Source of the DNA: Burkholderiales bacterium RIFCSPHIGHO2_01_FULL_63_240 | GTDB lineage: Bacteria > Pseudomonadota > Gammaproteobacteria > Burkholderiales > Burkholderiaceae_C | NCBI GenBank assembly: GCA_001770725.1 | Contig: MERU01000012.1 | Coordinates: forward strand, 1 to 64,000 | Length of the DNA stretch: 64,000 nt | Reading direction: 5' to 3' | Shown here: positions 8,977 through 17,188 of the stretch, piece after piece | How positions within the stretch are numbered: position 1 is the first letter of the stretch | Layout of the letters: the number at the start of each line of letters is the position of its first letter | The notes under the pieces: generated by a model | Told to the model about the DNA's origin: nothing | Database searches by the model: none | The model's input: the letters and a program-made list of their open reading frames with translations, nothing else | Translations under genes and position numbers: made by a program

Positions 8977-9004
8977 TCTACGGTCCCCAGGCCGATCCGG
9001 ATGC
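8977..9004 (-). promoter_or_regulatory. Predicted autoregulatory ECF promoter of the sigma/anti-sigma pair
   Basis: On the minus strand: GCATCC (9004-8999), 16 bases, CGTAGA (8982-8977), ending about 50 bases before the sigma-factor start. It is the twin of the fasciclin promoter in hexamer sequence and spacing. Confidence 0.6.
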
Positions 9005-9032
9005 ACCCCCGGAAAAGAATTCAGCAAAGTGG

Positions 9033-9060
9033 GGCGAGCGGCCCGGCCGGGCCCGCCGCC
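9033..9060 (-). terminator. GC-rich hairpin after the small ORF
   Basis: The core GGCCCGGCCGGGCC (9040-9053) is a perfect palindrome, flanked by further complementary G/C bases. It begins a few bases after the stop codon of the 46-residue ORF, so it could terminate that transcript. A clear T-run is missing, although TTCTTTT follows about 30 bases later. Confidence 0.35.
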
Positions 9061-9067
9061 ACCCGGC

Positions 9068-9208
9068 TCACAACAGGATGATGTCGTCGTAGCAGGACAG
9101 GACCTCTTCGGCCTCGTCCTGGCATTGCCAGCCCAGCTTGGGCCAGCCACCAGCGTGCATGCAGGCGGCGAAGAGTTGCTCGGGTTGGGTGCACTGGGTC
9201 GGGTTCAT
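9068..9208 (-). CDS. Small Cys-containing protein of unknown function (46 aa)
   Basis: 46 codons from ATG to TGA with a good ribosome-binding site (AAGGA, seven bases before the ATG). Starts MNPTQCTQPEQLFAACMHAG and ends CYDDIILL. Four cysteines (6, 16, 29, 39), three Trp/Tyr in the middle, and an acidic stretch (DEAEE). No signal peptide or membrane segment, so probably cytoplasmic. I do not recognise the family. It lies just upstream of the ECF sigma gene, with the sigma promoter and a hairpin between them, so it is likely a separate transcript. Paired cysteines could bind metal or act in thiol sensing, but that is speculation. Confidence 0.55.
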   Translation of the reverse strand: MNPTQCTQPEQLFAACMHAGGWPKLGWQCQDEAEEVLSCYDDIILL

Positions 9209-9484
9209 GGTGAGGTCCTTCCTGGCTGACGCGTGAACATCCACGCACCCCCATGGTGGGCAACGAAGGCCGTTCCATGTTGGGGGTGATCCCTTGCCTG
9301 CGGCCGCGCCTTCTCGCCAACCCGCCCGCGCAAACGAGGGGGAAGCCCCGATCGGCTTGGGTGTTCGCCCTCATGCAACGCGTTTCATGGGGCCCGATCG
9401 CCAATTTGCCCCGGAACCCGGCCCCAGGAACTGAGGTTTCAGTCAACGCGGCCGATATCCCAGGCAGACCTTGAACGATCCACC

Positions 9485-10513
9485 ATGCAAGCTGACCGCC
9501 CCGTCGACCTGTTCCCGCTGGATGAAACCCGCCGACTCGCCGCACTGCGCGAGCTGGACATCCTCGACACGGAACCGGAGACCGACTTCGACGCCCTCGC
9601 CCGCCTGGCCGCCCATTCGCTGGCCACGCCCATCGCCGTCATCGGGCTGATGGACAGCCATCGCCTGTGGTTCAAATCGCGCGTGGGCCTGGACGTGCCC
9701 GAGCTCGACCGCCAGATCGCGTTCTGCTCGCACACCATCACCCAGCCCGGGCGGCCGCTGGTCATCCCCGACCTGCTGGACGACGCCCGCTTCGGCGATC
9801 ACCCGCTGGTCACGGCAGGCCCCCGGCTGCGCGCCTACGCGGGTGCGCCCCTGGTCGATGTGTCCGGCGCGGTGCTGGGCACCCTGGCCGTGCTCGACAC
9901 CACGCCGCGCGCCTTCACGGCCGCGCAGCAAGCCGCGCTGCGCGACCTGTCGGTCCTGGTGATGTGCGCACTGCGCGCCCGCCAGCAGGCCCATCAGCTC
10001 CAGCACCTGGCCTTGACCGATCACCTCACCGGGCTGGCCAACCGCGCGCACTTCGAACGCGCGCTGGAAGCGGAGTTCGGCCGCGCCGTGCGCCAGGGCG
10101 AGCCCTTCACCCTGCTGCTGCTCGACCTCGATGGCTTCAAGGCCGTCAACGACGGCTTCGGCCACGGCGCTGGCGACGAAACGCTCAAGGAGGTCAGCCA
10201 GCGCCTGCTCACGCAGGTGCGCGCTGGCGACGTGCTGGCCCGACTGGGCGGCGACGAGTTCGGCATCGTCATGCGCGATGGCCCGACCGAGGCGGCCCAG
10301 GCGCTGGCGCGGCGCATCGTGCGCGCGGTGTCACAGCCCATCAAGCTCAGCAGTGGCGACGAGGTGGGCGTGGGCGTGTCGGTCGGCATGGCCGCCTACG
10401 CCGACGACGTCACATCGGTGCGCAAGCTGGTGTCGCAGGCCGACCAGGCCCTCTACGAGGCCAAGAAACAGAACGAGCGGCGCTGGAAGATGTTCGTGGG
10501 CATGCGGGCCTGA
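9485..10513 (+). CDS. GAF-GGDEF diguanylate cyclase
   Basis: 342 residues, no signal peptide or membrane helix. N-terminal GAF sensor domain (about 25-165), then a GGDEF domain (about 175-335). The active site GGDEF (255-259) is intact, and the inhibitory I-site RAGD sits five residues before it, so it should make c-di-GMP and be product-inhibited. DHLTGLANR marks the start of the catalytic domain. The GAF ligand is unknown. It stands alone between the small ORF and the convergent MerR gene; the 276-base leader (9209-9484) shows no clear riboswitch. Confidence 0.93.
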   Translation: MQADRPVDLFPLDETRRLAALRELDILDTEPETDFDALARLAAHSLATPIAVIGLMDSHRLWFKSRVGLDVPELDRQIAFCSHTITQPGRPLVIPDLLDDARFGDHPLVTAGPRLRAYAGAPLVDVSGAVLGTLAVLDTTPRAFTAAQQAALRDLSVLVMCALRARQQAHQLQHLALTDHLTGLANRAHFERALEAEFGRAVRQGEPFTLLLLDLDGFKAVNDGFGHGAGDETLKEVSQRLLTQVRAGDVLARLGGDEFGIVMRDGPTEAAQALARRIVRAVSQPIKLSSGDEVGVGVSVGMAAYADDVTSVRKLVSQADQALYEAKKQNERRWKMFVGMRA

Positions 10514-10537
10514 ACCCGCGCCCCGCGGCTCACCGGA

Positions 10538-11035
10538 TCAGGCGGCCTTGTCCTGACCACCGCCCTGGCGCTTGGCCGCCAGGGTCTGGCGGGTGCGCTC
10601 GTTGATGAAGCGCAGCTCGGTCAGCGAGGCCTCGATCTGGGCGCGCTTGGCTTCGAGCTCGGCGATGGCGGCATCCGTCTTCTCGATCACCCAGCTCAGC
10701 TGCTGGATGCGGCCCTCGCCGTGCTGGCCGTACATGTCGAGGTAGTGCTTGATCTCGGCCAGCGGCGTGCCCAGCGACTTGGCGCGCAGGATGCGCATCA
10801 GCCGGGCGCGGTCGACCTGGCTGTAGACACGGGTGCCATTGATGCGGCGCGGCGCCAGCAGGCCCTTGGTCTCGTAAAAGCGCAGGGCGCGCGGCGAGAC
10901 CTTGTAGCGCTCGCAGACCTCGGCGATGCCCATGATGGCGTCCGTGTCGCGGTCGTCGTGGTCTTCCAGCGCCCAGGACGGCGGCACACCGCCGACTTCG
11001 GCATCACCGATGGTTTGATCTGGCTTGGATTTCAC
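10538..11035 (-). CDS. MerR family regulator (LiuR-like)
   Basis: 165 residues if the GTG at 11035 is used. The frame stays open further upstream but that part looks non-coding, and a later ATG (MGIAEV) is also possible. Winged-helix MerR DNA-binding domain at about 35-105: IAEVCERYKVSPRALRFYETKGLL, then RLMRILRAKSLGTPLAEIKHYL. A C-terminal coiled coil for dimerisation follows (IEKTDAAIAELEAKRAQIEASL). There are no conserved metal-binding cysteines, so it is not of the metal-sensing branch. It resembles LiuR-type regulators of acyl-CoA catabolism. Matching palindromes precede the two acyl-CoA operons on either side (6840 and 13333), making it their candidate regulator. Confidence 0.8.
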   Translation of the reverse strand: MKSKPDQTIGDAEVGGVPPSWALEDHDDRDTDAIMGIAEVCERYKVSPRALRFYETKGLLAPRRINGTRVYSQVDRARLMRILRAKSLGTPLAEIKHYLDMYGQHGEGRIQQLSWVIEKTDAAIAELEAKRAQIEASLTELRFINERTRQTLAAKRQGGGQDKAA

Positions 11036-11290
11036 GGGGCGCCCCACTGCATTGACCTGGCTGACTCGCTGGAGATGCCGATGGTACGACAACCGCGACA
11101 TCGCGCTGCCGCCCACCGTCACCGGCTGACATGCCGAAGGTTAAGGGAAGCATCCGCACCAGGACATAGGTAGCTCACCTCATAGGCATGAAAGTTACGC
11201 GCACGTCACCTGCCTCCACCCCCCTTGGCAACCCTGGGCGCGTGCGCTGCATCACAACCCGATCGGGCCGCCCACACGTAAGATCCCGGG

Positions 11291-13312
11291 ATGGACCCCG
11301 CGCCGCCATCCGAGCAGACCTCGCCGCCAGAACAGGCCGAGCTGGCCGGGTTGCGCACGCAGGTCGCACGCTACCGGGCCGCCTTCGACCTCTCTGCGCA
11401 CGGCCAGGCCCTGGTCGACCTCAACGGTCGCTTCATCGAGGCCAACGCCAGCCTGTGCCAGATGCTGGGCTACAGCCAGGCCGAACTGCTGAGCCGGCGC
11501 TTCCTGGACATCACCCACCCCGACGATCAGGCCGATGGCCTGCAGGGCGCGGCGGACATGCGGTCCGGCAAGCTGGCCAGGTACCGCTGCGAGAAGCGCT
11601 ACCTGCGCCCCGATGGCCACACCGTGTGGGCCAAGGTCACCTCGCAACTGGCCCGCGATGCCGAGGGACAGCCGCTGTACTTCGCCACCGTCATCGAAGA
11701 CATCACCGAGCACAAGGCCTCCGAGCTGGCGCTGCGCGAACGCGAGGCCCTGCTCAGCAGCATGGGCAAATTCGTGCCCGGCCTGATCCACAAGATCGGC
11801 TTCGATGCCAACGGGCGTGCGCGCTTTCTCTACATCAGCGACCGGGCGATGGAGATGTTCGAGCTCCCGCACGAGCTGATGGTGCGCGACTACCACGCCC
11901 ACCACATGCGCGTGCACCCCGATGACCAGGCCTATGTCAAGCGCCTGGCCACCGCCCCCAAGCCCGGCGCCTTGCTGCGCCCGGTGGACTTCGAGTACCG
12001 CGTGATCCTGCCCAGCAAGGGGTTGCGCGTGTACGGCGGTCACGCCATCCCCGTGACGGAAGAAGACGGCAGCGTGGTCTGGTACGGCCACACCGCCGAC
12101 GTGACCGACAAGAAGGCGCTGCTGACGGCGCGCATGGCGGCCCAGGTCGCGCAGGACGCCAACCTCGCCAAGAACGAATTCCTCTCGCGCGTGAGCCACG
12201 AGTTGCGCACGCCATTGAACGCGGTCATCGGCTTCGCGCAGCTGCTGAGACTGAGCTCGGCCGGGCACCTCAACGCCGCCCAGCGCCAGCACGTCGAGCA
12301 CATCGAAAACGCCGGCTCGCACCTGCTGGGCATCATCAGCGACGTGCTCGACCTCTCGCGCATCGAGGCCGGCAACCTGCCGCTGTCGGTCGAGCCCTGC
12401 CAGGCTTCGGTGCTGCTCAACGAAGCCTGCCACCTGGTGGCCCCGCTCGCTCGGGGCAGCGGCATCACCGTCCATGCCCCGCAGATCGAGGACGGCACCC
12501 CCATCCAGGCCGATCCCATGCGCCTGCGACAGGTGCTGGTCAACCTGCTGAGCAACGCGGTCAAGTACAACCGGCCCCAGGGGCACGTCACGCCCAGGGT
12601 CTGGGTCGAGGCCAAGCAGGTCGCCATCGCCATCGACGACACGGGCCTGGGCCTGAGCGCCGAACAGCAAGCCCACCTGTTCGAGCCCTTCAACCGGCTC
12701 GGGGCCGAGCGCACCGGGGTCGAAGGCACCGGCATCGGCCTGGTGATCGTGCGCAAGCTGCTCGAGGCCATGCAGGGCCGCCTGGAGGTGCGCAGCCAGC
12801 TGGGCCAGGGCTCGAGCTTCATCGCCTGGGTGCCCCAGGCCGAGGTCAGCGCGGCGTCGGCTGCCAACCCCTCGGCCACCGACGCAGCCCAGCTGGCGCC
12901 GCACCAGGCCTGCGGCACCGAGTTGCGCGTGCTCTACGCCGAAGACAACGACATCAACGCCGAGCTGGTGCTGGAGGTGCTCAAGCTGCGCCCCAGCTGC
13001 CTGGTGCGCGTGGCCACCAGTGGCGCCGAAGCCCTGGCCATGGCGCGCGAGCAGGCGCCCGACCTGTTCCTGCTGGACATGCACCTGGGCGACATGAGCG
13101 GTTTCGAGCTGACCCGCCAGCTGCAAGGCGAGCCCATGCTGCGCGACGTGCCCCGGGTGGCGTTCTCGGCCGACGCCATGCCCGACCAGATCCACCGCGC
13201 CCGCGACCAAGGCTTTTCCGGCTACCTGACCAAGCCCCTGGACGTGGCCGCCCTGCTGGCCTGCGTGGACGAGCACACCGAGCGGGTGCGGCAACGGCAC
13301 CAACCTAGGTAG
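11291..13312 (+). CDS. Hybrid sensor histidine kinase with PAS domains and receiver
   Basis: 673 residues, cytoplasmic (no membrane helix). PAS domain at about 20-140 (FDLSAHGQALVDLNGRFIEANAS), a second PAS-like region at about 155-280, then the HisKA domain with His303 in SHELRTPLNAVIGFAQLL. An HATPase domain with N-box NLLSNAVKYN and G-boxes follows, then a receiver domain from about 545 with phosphoacceptor Asp596 in LFLLDMHLGDMSG. The receiver probably takes phosphate from the kinase and passes it to an unlinked Hpt protein or acts itself. No response-regulator gene is adjacent. It ends about 20 bases before the carboxylase-operon promoter, and I see no link to that pathway. Confidence 0.92.
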   Translation: MDPAPPSEQTSPPEQAELAGLRTQVARYRAAFDLSAHGQALVDLNGRFIEANASLCQMLGYSQAELLSRRFLDITHPDDQADGLQGAADMRSGKLARYRCEKRYLRPDGHTVWAKVTSQLARDAEGQPLYFATVIEDITEHKASELALREREALLSSMGKFVPGLIHKIGFDANGRARFLYISDRAMEMFELPHELMVRDYHAHHMRVHPDDQAYVKRLATAPKPGALLRPVDFEYRVILPSKGLRVYGGHAIPVTEEDGSVVWYGHTADVTDKKALLTARMAAQVAQDANLAKNEFLSRVSHELRTPLNAVIGFAQLLRLSSAGHLNAAQRQHVEHIENAGSHLLGIISDVLDLSRIEAGNLPLSVEPCQASVLLNEACHLVAPLARGSGITVHAPQIEDGTPIQADPMRLRQVLVNLLSNAVKYNRPQGHVTPRVWVEAKQVAIAIDDTGLGLSAEQQAHLFEPFNRLGAERTGVEGTGIGLVIVRKLLEAMQGRLEVRSQLGQGSSFIAWVPQAEVSAASAANPSATDAAQLAPHQACGTELRVLYAEDNDINAELVLEVLKLRPSCLVRVATSGAEALAMAREQAPDLFLLDMHLGDMSGFELTRQLQGEPMLRDVPRVAFSADAMPDQIHRARDQGFSGYLTKPLDVAALLACVDEHTERVRQRHQPR

Positions 13313-13330
13313 TTTACCCAACAAGCATTT

Positions 13331-13361
13331 GGTTGACGTTAACGTCAACCGGGCATACATT
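13331..13361 (+). promoter_or_regulatory. Promoter and LiuR-type operator of the acyl-CoA carboxylase operon
   Basis: GGTTGACGTTAACGTCAACC (13331-13350) is a perfect 20-base palindrome. Its left half supplies a consensus-like -35 (TTGACG, 13333-13338), and TACATT (13356-13361) lies 17 bases further as -10. A regulator bound to the palindrome would overlap the -35 and spacer. The 16-base core matches the site in front of the beta-oxidation operon. Confidence 0.65.
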
Positions 13362-13391
13362 GGCGGTGACTCATCACGGATCACCCTCAAG

Positions 13392-15002
13392 ATGCCCGCC
13401 CTGCGCTCCGCCCTCAACCCGCAGTCCGACGCCTTTCGCAGCAACACCGCCCGCATGCAGGAGCGGCTCGACCAGGTGCGCGCCCTCGAAGCGCAGGTGC
13501 GCGAAGGCTCGGCCTCCAAGGCGACGAAGTTCGGAAAACGCGGCCAGCTGCTGCCCCGCGAGCGCGTTGCCCGCCTGATCGACCGCGGCACGCCCTTCCT
13601 GGAGCTGTCCACCCTGGCCGGCCTGGGGCTGCACGACGACGACGGCAAGAAGAACGTGCTGGGCGGCGGCACCATCATCGGCATCGGCGTGGTGGCGGGC
13701 AAGCGCTGCCTGGTCACCGCCTCCGACTCGGCGCTCAAGGGCGGCACCATCTCGCCCATGGGCCTGAAAAAAGGCCTGCGTGCGCAGGAGATCGCCCGCG
13801 AGAACAAGCTGCCGCTCATCGGCCTGGTCGAATCCGGCGGCGCCAACCTCATGTACCAGGCGGACATCTTCGTCGAGGGCGGCAAGAGCTTTGCCAACCA
13901 GGCGCGCCTGAGCGCCATGGGCATCCCGCAGATCGCCGTGGTGCACGGCTCGTCCACCGCCGGTGGCGCCTACCTGCCCGGCCTGTCGGACTACGTGGTG
14001 CTGGTCAAGGGCCGCTCGAGCATCTACCTGGCCGGCCCGCCGCTGGTCAAGGCCGCCATCGGTGAAGACGCCACCGACGAGGACCTGGGCGGTGCCGAGA
14101 TGCACGCCAGCGTCACCGGCCTGGGCGAGTACCTGGCCGACAACGACGCCCACGCCATCGCGCTCACGCGTGACCTGGTGGACAAACTTCAGTGGGATGC
14201 GGTGCGTGAACAGCCCACCGTGCCCGCGCCGCTGTACGCGGAAGAAGAGCTGCTGGGCTGCATCCCCGCCGATGACCGCGAGCCCTTCGACACCCGCGAG
14301 GTCATCGCCCGCATCGTCGACGGCTCCGACTTCCTGGAGTTCAAGGCCAACTACGCGCCCGAGACGCTGTGCGGCCACGCCCGCATCAACGGCCACCTGG
14401 TCGGCATCCTGGGCAACAACGGCCCCATCCAGCCGCAGGGCTCGACCAAGGCGGCGCAGTTCATCCAGCTTTGCGACCAGTCGGGCACGCCCCTGGTCTT
14501 TTTGCAGAACACGACCGGCTACATGGTGGGCTCGGCGGCCGAGCACGGCGGCGCCATCAAGCACGGCTCCAAGATGATCCAGGCCGTGGCCAATGCCCGG
14601 GTGCCCAAGTTCACCATCGTGCTGGGCGGCTCGTTCGGCGCCGGCAACTACGGCATGTGCGGCCGCGGCTTCGACCCCCGCTTCATCTTCAGCTGGCCTT
14701 CGGCGCGCACCGCCGTGATGGGCGGCGCCCAGGCCGCCAAGGTGATGGAGATCGTCACGCGCGGCAAGATGGAACGCGCCGGCATGCCCGTCAACGACGC
14801 CATGCTCGAAGGCATGTCGGCCGAGATCAAAAAGCGCCTGGACGCCGAGAGCAACGTGCTGTTCGGCACCGCCCGCCTGTGGGACGACGGCGTGATCGAC
14901 CCGCGCGACACCCGCCGCGTCCTCTCGCTGTGCCTGGACCTGGCGCGCGACGCCGACCAGCGCGAGCTGCGCGGCAACACCTTTGGCGTGGCGCGCTTCT
15001 GA
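13392..15002 (+). CDS. Acyl-CoA carboxylase, carboxyltransferase (beta) subunit
   Basis: 536 residues from the ATG at 13392; a longer open frame reaches into the operator and is discarded. Carboxyltransferase fold of the methylcrotonyl-/geranyl-CoA carboxylase family: oxyanion-hole regions around LVESGGANLMYQ and SSTAGGAYLPGLSDYV in the N-half and GGSFGAGNYGMCGRGFDPRF in the C-half. The LMYQADIFVEGG segment and HDDDG insertion look more like the AtuC/geranyl type than classical LiuB, which has a QDEVFPD motif there. It transfers carboxyl from biotin on the alpha subunit (17185-19161) to an unsaturated acyl-CoA. Substrate not certain. Confidence 0.9.
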   Translation: MPALRSALNPQSDAFRSNTARMQERLDQVRALEAQVREGSASKATKFGKRGQLLPRERVARLIDRGTPFLELSTLAGLGLHDDDGKKNVLGGGTIIGIGVVAGKRCLVTASDSALKGGTISPMGLKKGLRAQEIARENKLPLIGLVESGGANLMYQADIFVEGGKSFANQARLSAMGIPQIAVVHGSSTAGGAYLPGLSDYVVLVKGRSSIYLAGPPLVKAAIGEDATDEDLGGAEMHASVTGLGEYLADNDAHAIALTRDLVDKLQWDAVREQPTVPAPLYAEEELLGCIPADDREPFDTREVIARIVDGSDFLEFKANYAPETLCGHARINGHLVGILGNNGPIQPQGSTKAAQFIQLCDQSGTPLVFLQNTTGYMVGSAAEHGGAIKHGSKMIQAVANARVPKFTIVLGGSFGAGNYGMCGRGFDPRFIFSWPSARTAVMGGAQAAKVMEIVTRGKMERAGMPVNDAMLEGMSAEIKKRLDAESNVLFGTARLWDDGVIDPRDTRRVLSLCLDLARDADQRELRGNTFGVARF

Positions 15003-15062
15003 TCGCCGCGTCCCTGAAGCAACGACACCCAGACCCCACACCGATACCCGAGGAGACACCCC

Positions 15063-16217
15063 ATGCAATTCACCGCCGAACACCGCGCCCTGGCCGAGAC
15101 CGTCAAGCGCTTTTGCGAGCAGGAGATCAACCCCCACGTCAAGGCATGGGAAGAAGCCGAAATCTTCCCTGCCCACGAGGTCTTCAAGAAGATGGGCAAG
15201 CTCGGCCTGCTGGGCGTCAAGTACGACACCGCCTACGGTGGCATGGGCTTGGACTTCTCGTACTCGATGGTGGTGGCCGAAGAGCTGGGCGCCATCCCCT
15301 GCGGCGGCGTGCCCATGGCCATTGGCGTGCAGACCGACATGTGCACCCCGGCGCTGCACCGCTTCGGCTCCGATGAGCTCAAGAAGGAATACCTGGCCCC
15401 CGCCATCGCAGGCGACATGGTCGGCTGCATCGGCGTGAGCGAAGCCGGTGGCGGCTCCGACGTGGCGGCTCTGAAGACCACCGCTCGCACCGAAGGCGAC
15501 GACTACGTCATCAACGGCAGCAAGATGTGGATCACCAACGCCACGCAAGCCGACTGGTGCTGCCTGCTGGCCAACACCTCGGAAGGCCCGGTGCACAGCA
15601 ACAAGTCGCTGATCATCGTGCCGATGGACGCCAAGGGCATCACCACGCAGAAGATCAAGAAGATCGGCATGAACTCGTCGGACACGGCCCAGATCTTCTT
15701 CGACAACGTGCGCGTGCCCCGCCGCAACCTGATTGGCACCGAAGGCGCGGGCTTCATGATGCAGATGATCCAGTTCCAGGAGGAGCGCCTGTATGGCGCG
15801 GCCAACTCCCTGAAGATGCTCGACAAGCTGATCGACCTGACCATCGAGTACTGCAAGGAGCGCCACACCTTTGGCCAACCCCTGATCAACAACCAGGTCA
15901 TCCACTTCCGCCTGGCCGAGCTGCGCACCGAGGTCGAGCTGCTGCGCTCGCTGGTCTACCGCGCCGTTGACGAGTACGTGCAGGGCAAGGACGTCACCAA
16001 GATGGCATCGATGGCCAAGCTCAAGTGCGGCCGCCTGATCCGCGAAGTCGCCGACAGCTGCCTGCAGTACTGGGGCGGCATGGGCTTCACCCACGACAAC
16101 CCCATCTCCCAGGCCTACCGCGACGGCCGCCTGGTTTCCATCGGCGGGGGCGCCGACGAAATCATGCTGGGGATCATCTGCAAGTTCGAAGGCACGCTGC
16201 CCAAGAAGGCACGTTGA
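15063..16217 (+). CDS. Acyl-CoA dehydrogenase (citronellyl-/isovaleryl-CoA-type)
   Basis: 384 residues. Family signatures CIGVSEAGGGSDVAALKTTAR, MWITNATQADWCCLLANTSEGPV and the C-terminal SIGGGADEIMLGIICK are present. FAD-dependent; introduces the alpha,beta double bond that the neighbouring carboxylase needs next to its carboxylation site. An AGGAGAC ribosome-binding site precedes the ATG. In gene order it takes the place of AtuD, between carboxyltransferase and hydratase, whereas in leucine (liu) operons the dehydrogenase comes first. A branched or terpenoid-like acyl-CoA is therefore a reasonable substrate guess. Confidence 0.92.
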   Translation: MQFTAEHRALAETVKRFCEQEINPHVKAWEEAEIFPAHEVFKKMGKLGLLGVKYDTAYGGMGLDFSYSMVVAEELGAIPCGGVPMAIGVQTDMCTPALHRFGSDELKKEYLAPAIAGDMVGCIGVSEAGGGSDVAALKTTARTEGDDYVINGSKMWITNATQADWCCLLANTSEGPVHSNKSLIIVPMDAKGITTQKIKKIGMNSSDTAQIFFDNVRVPRRNLIGTEGAGFMMQMIQFQEERLYGAANSLKMLDKLIDLTIEYCKERHTFGQPLINNQVIHFRLAELRTEVELLRSLVYRAVDEYVQGKDVTKMASMAKLKCGRLIREVADSCLQYWGGMGFTHDNPISQAYRDGRLVSIGGGADEIMLGIICKFEGTLPKKAR

Positions 16218-16230
16218 GGGGCCTGCCGAG

Positions 16231-17061
16231 ATGAGCCACACCACCATCCAGGTCCAGACCGCCCAAGGCGTCTGCACCCTCACGCTCCACCGCCCCGAGG
16301 TGCGCAACGCCATGTCGCTGGCCATGGTCAGCGAGCTGCTGACCGCACTGCAGGCCGCGGAACAAGACCCAAGCGTGCGCGCCATCGTCGTGCGCGGCAG
16401 CGGCGGCCATTTCTGCGCGGGTGGCGACATCTCGGACATGGCGCAGGCGCGCATGAAGCTCGCGCAGATGCAGGCCATGCCGGACCAGGTCGAAGGCCTG
16501 AACCCCGTGGCCGAAACCAACGCCGCTTTCGGTCGCCTGTGCCTGGCTTATGCCCGCTCTCCCCTGCCCATCGTCACCGTGCTCGAAGGCACGGTGATGG
16601 GCGGCGGCTTCGGCCTGGCCTGCGTGTCCGATGTCAGCCTGGCGCTGGACACCGTGTCCTTTCGCCTGCCCGAGACCTCGCTGGGCATCATCCCCGCGCA
16701 GATCGCGCCCTTCCTGGTCGAGCGCCTGGGCTACGCCGAGGCCAAGCGCCTGGCCGTGACTGGCGCCAAGATCAACGCCGCCGAGGCGCTCACGCTGCGC
16801 CTGGTGCACGAGGTGCACGCCAACGTTGGCGAACTCGAAGGCGCGCTGCAACGCACCCTGGCCGGCATCCTGGCCTGTGGCCCGCAAGCCATTGCCACCA
16901 CCAAGGGCCTGCTGGCCCGCGCCCGCCTGAGCCCGCCAGAGCAGTTGGTGGACGACGCCGCGCGGCTGTTCGCCCAAGCCGTGCTCAGCGACGAAGGCCA
17001 GGAAGGCACCGGCGCCTTCATGCAAAAGCGCAAACCGACATGGGTTCCCCAACAAGGTTGA
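16231..17061 (+). CDS. Enoyl-CoA hydratase/isomerase family protein
   Basis: 276 residues, crotonase fold. The oxyanion-hole segment GGHFCAGGDISDM and the second signature VMGGGFGLACVSDVSLA are clear. The Glu of LPETSLGIIPAQIAPF (equivalent to Glu164 of rat mitochondrial hydratase) is kept. The position of Glu144 is Gly in GGGFGL, so catalysis must differ in detail. It starts 13 bases after the dehydrogenase gene and corresponds to the glutaconyl-CoA-type hydratase (AtuE/LiuC) step, which hydrates the carboxylated product. Hydration of a simple enoyl-CoA is less likely in this setting. Confidence 0.88.
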   Translation: MSHTTIQVQTAQGVCTLTLHRPEVRNAMSLAMVSELLTALQAAEQDPSVRAIVVRGSGGHFCAGGDISDMAQARMKLAQMQAMPDQVEGLNPVAETNAAFGRLCLAYARSPLPIVTVLEGTVMGGGFGLACVSDVSLALDTVSFRLPETSLGIIPAQIAPFLVERLGYAEAKRLAVTGAKINAAEALTLRLVHEVHANVGELEGALQRTLAGILACGPQAIATTKGLLARARLSPPEQLVDDAARLFAQAVLSDEGQEGTGAFMQKRKPTWVPQQG

Positions 17062-17068
17062 TCACGAC

Positions 17069-17188
17069 ATGATCAAGAAGATCCTCATTGCGAACCGCGG
17101 CGACAAGGCCGCAGGCCTTGCGGCGAAGCCAAATTGCATGGGCACGCGAAGCGGGCTGCAGGCGATTTCCACGCGGAGAACCGCATGA
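17069..17188 (+). repeat. Partial duplication of the start of the biotin carboxylase gene
   Basis: Bases 17069-17101 encode MIKKILIANRG, the same start as the real gene at 17185-17217. The two 32-base stretches differ at only three positions and lie 116 bases apart. The first copy continues as a 39-codon ORF whose TGA overlaps the real ATG as ATGA. The intervening DNA contains short inverted repeats (AAGGCCGCAGGCCTT). It looks like an incomplete duplication or imperfect repair scar. It may still couple translation of hydratase and carboxylase, since the mini-ORF begins seven bases after the hydratase stop. Confidence 0.7.

Noticed and set aside
9209..9484. c-di-GMP riboswitch before the GAF-GGDEF gene
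   Set aside because: I could not find the conserved GEMM core or a matching fold in the leader.
11194..11209. GTTACGCGCACGTCAC as a third MerR operator for autoregulation
   Set aside because: Only 10 of 16 positions agree with the other two sites and it is not palindromic, although its place upstream of the MerR gene is tempting.
13374..16520. Open frame of 1048 codons on the minus strand
   Set aside because: Antisense shadow of the carboxyltransferase and dehydrogenase genes.
17069..17188. 39-codon ORF as an independent gene
   Set aside because: Its first 11 codons copy the start of the next gene and the rest has no likeness to a protein; treated as a duplication.
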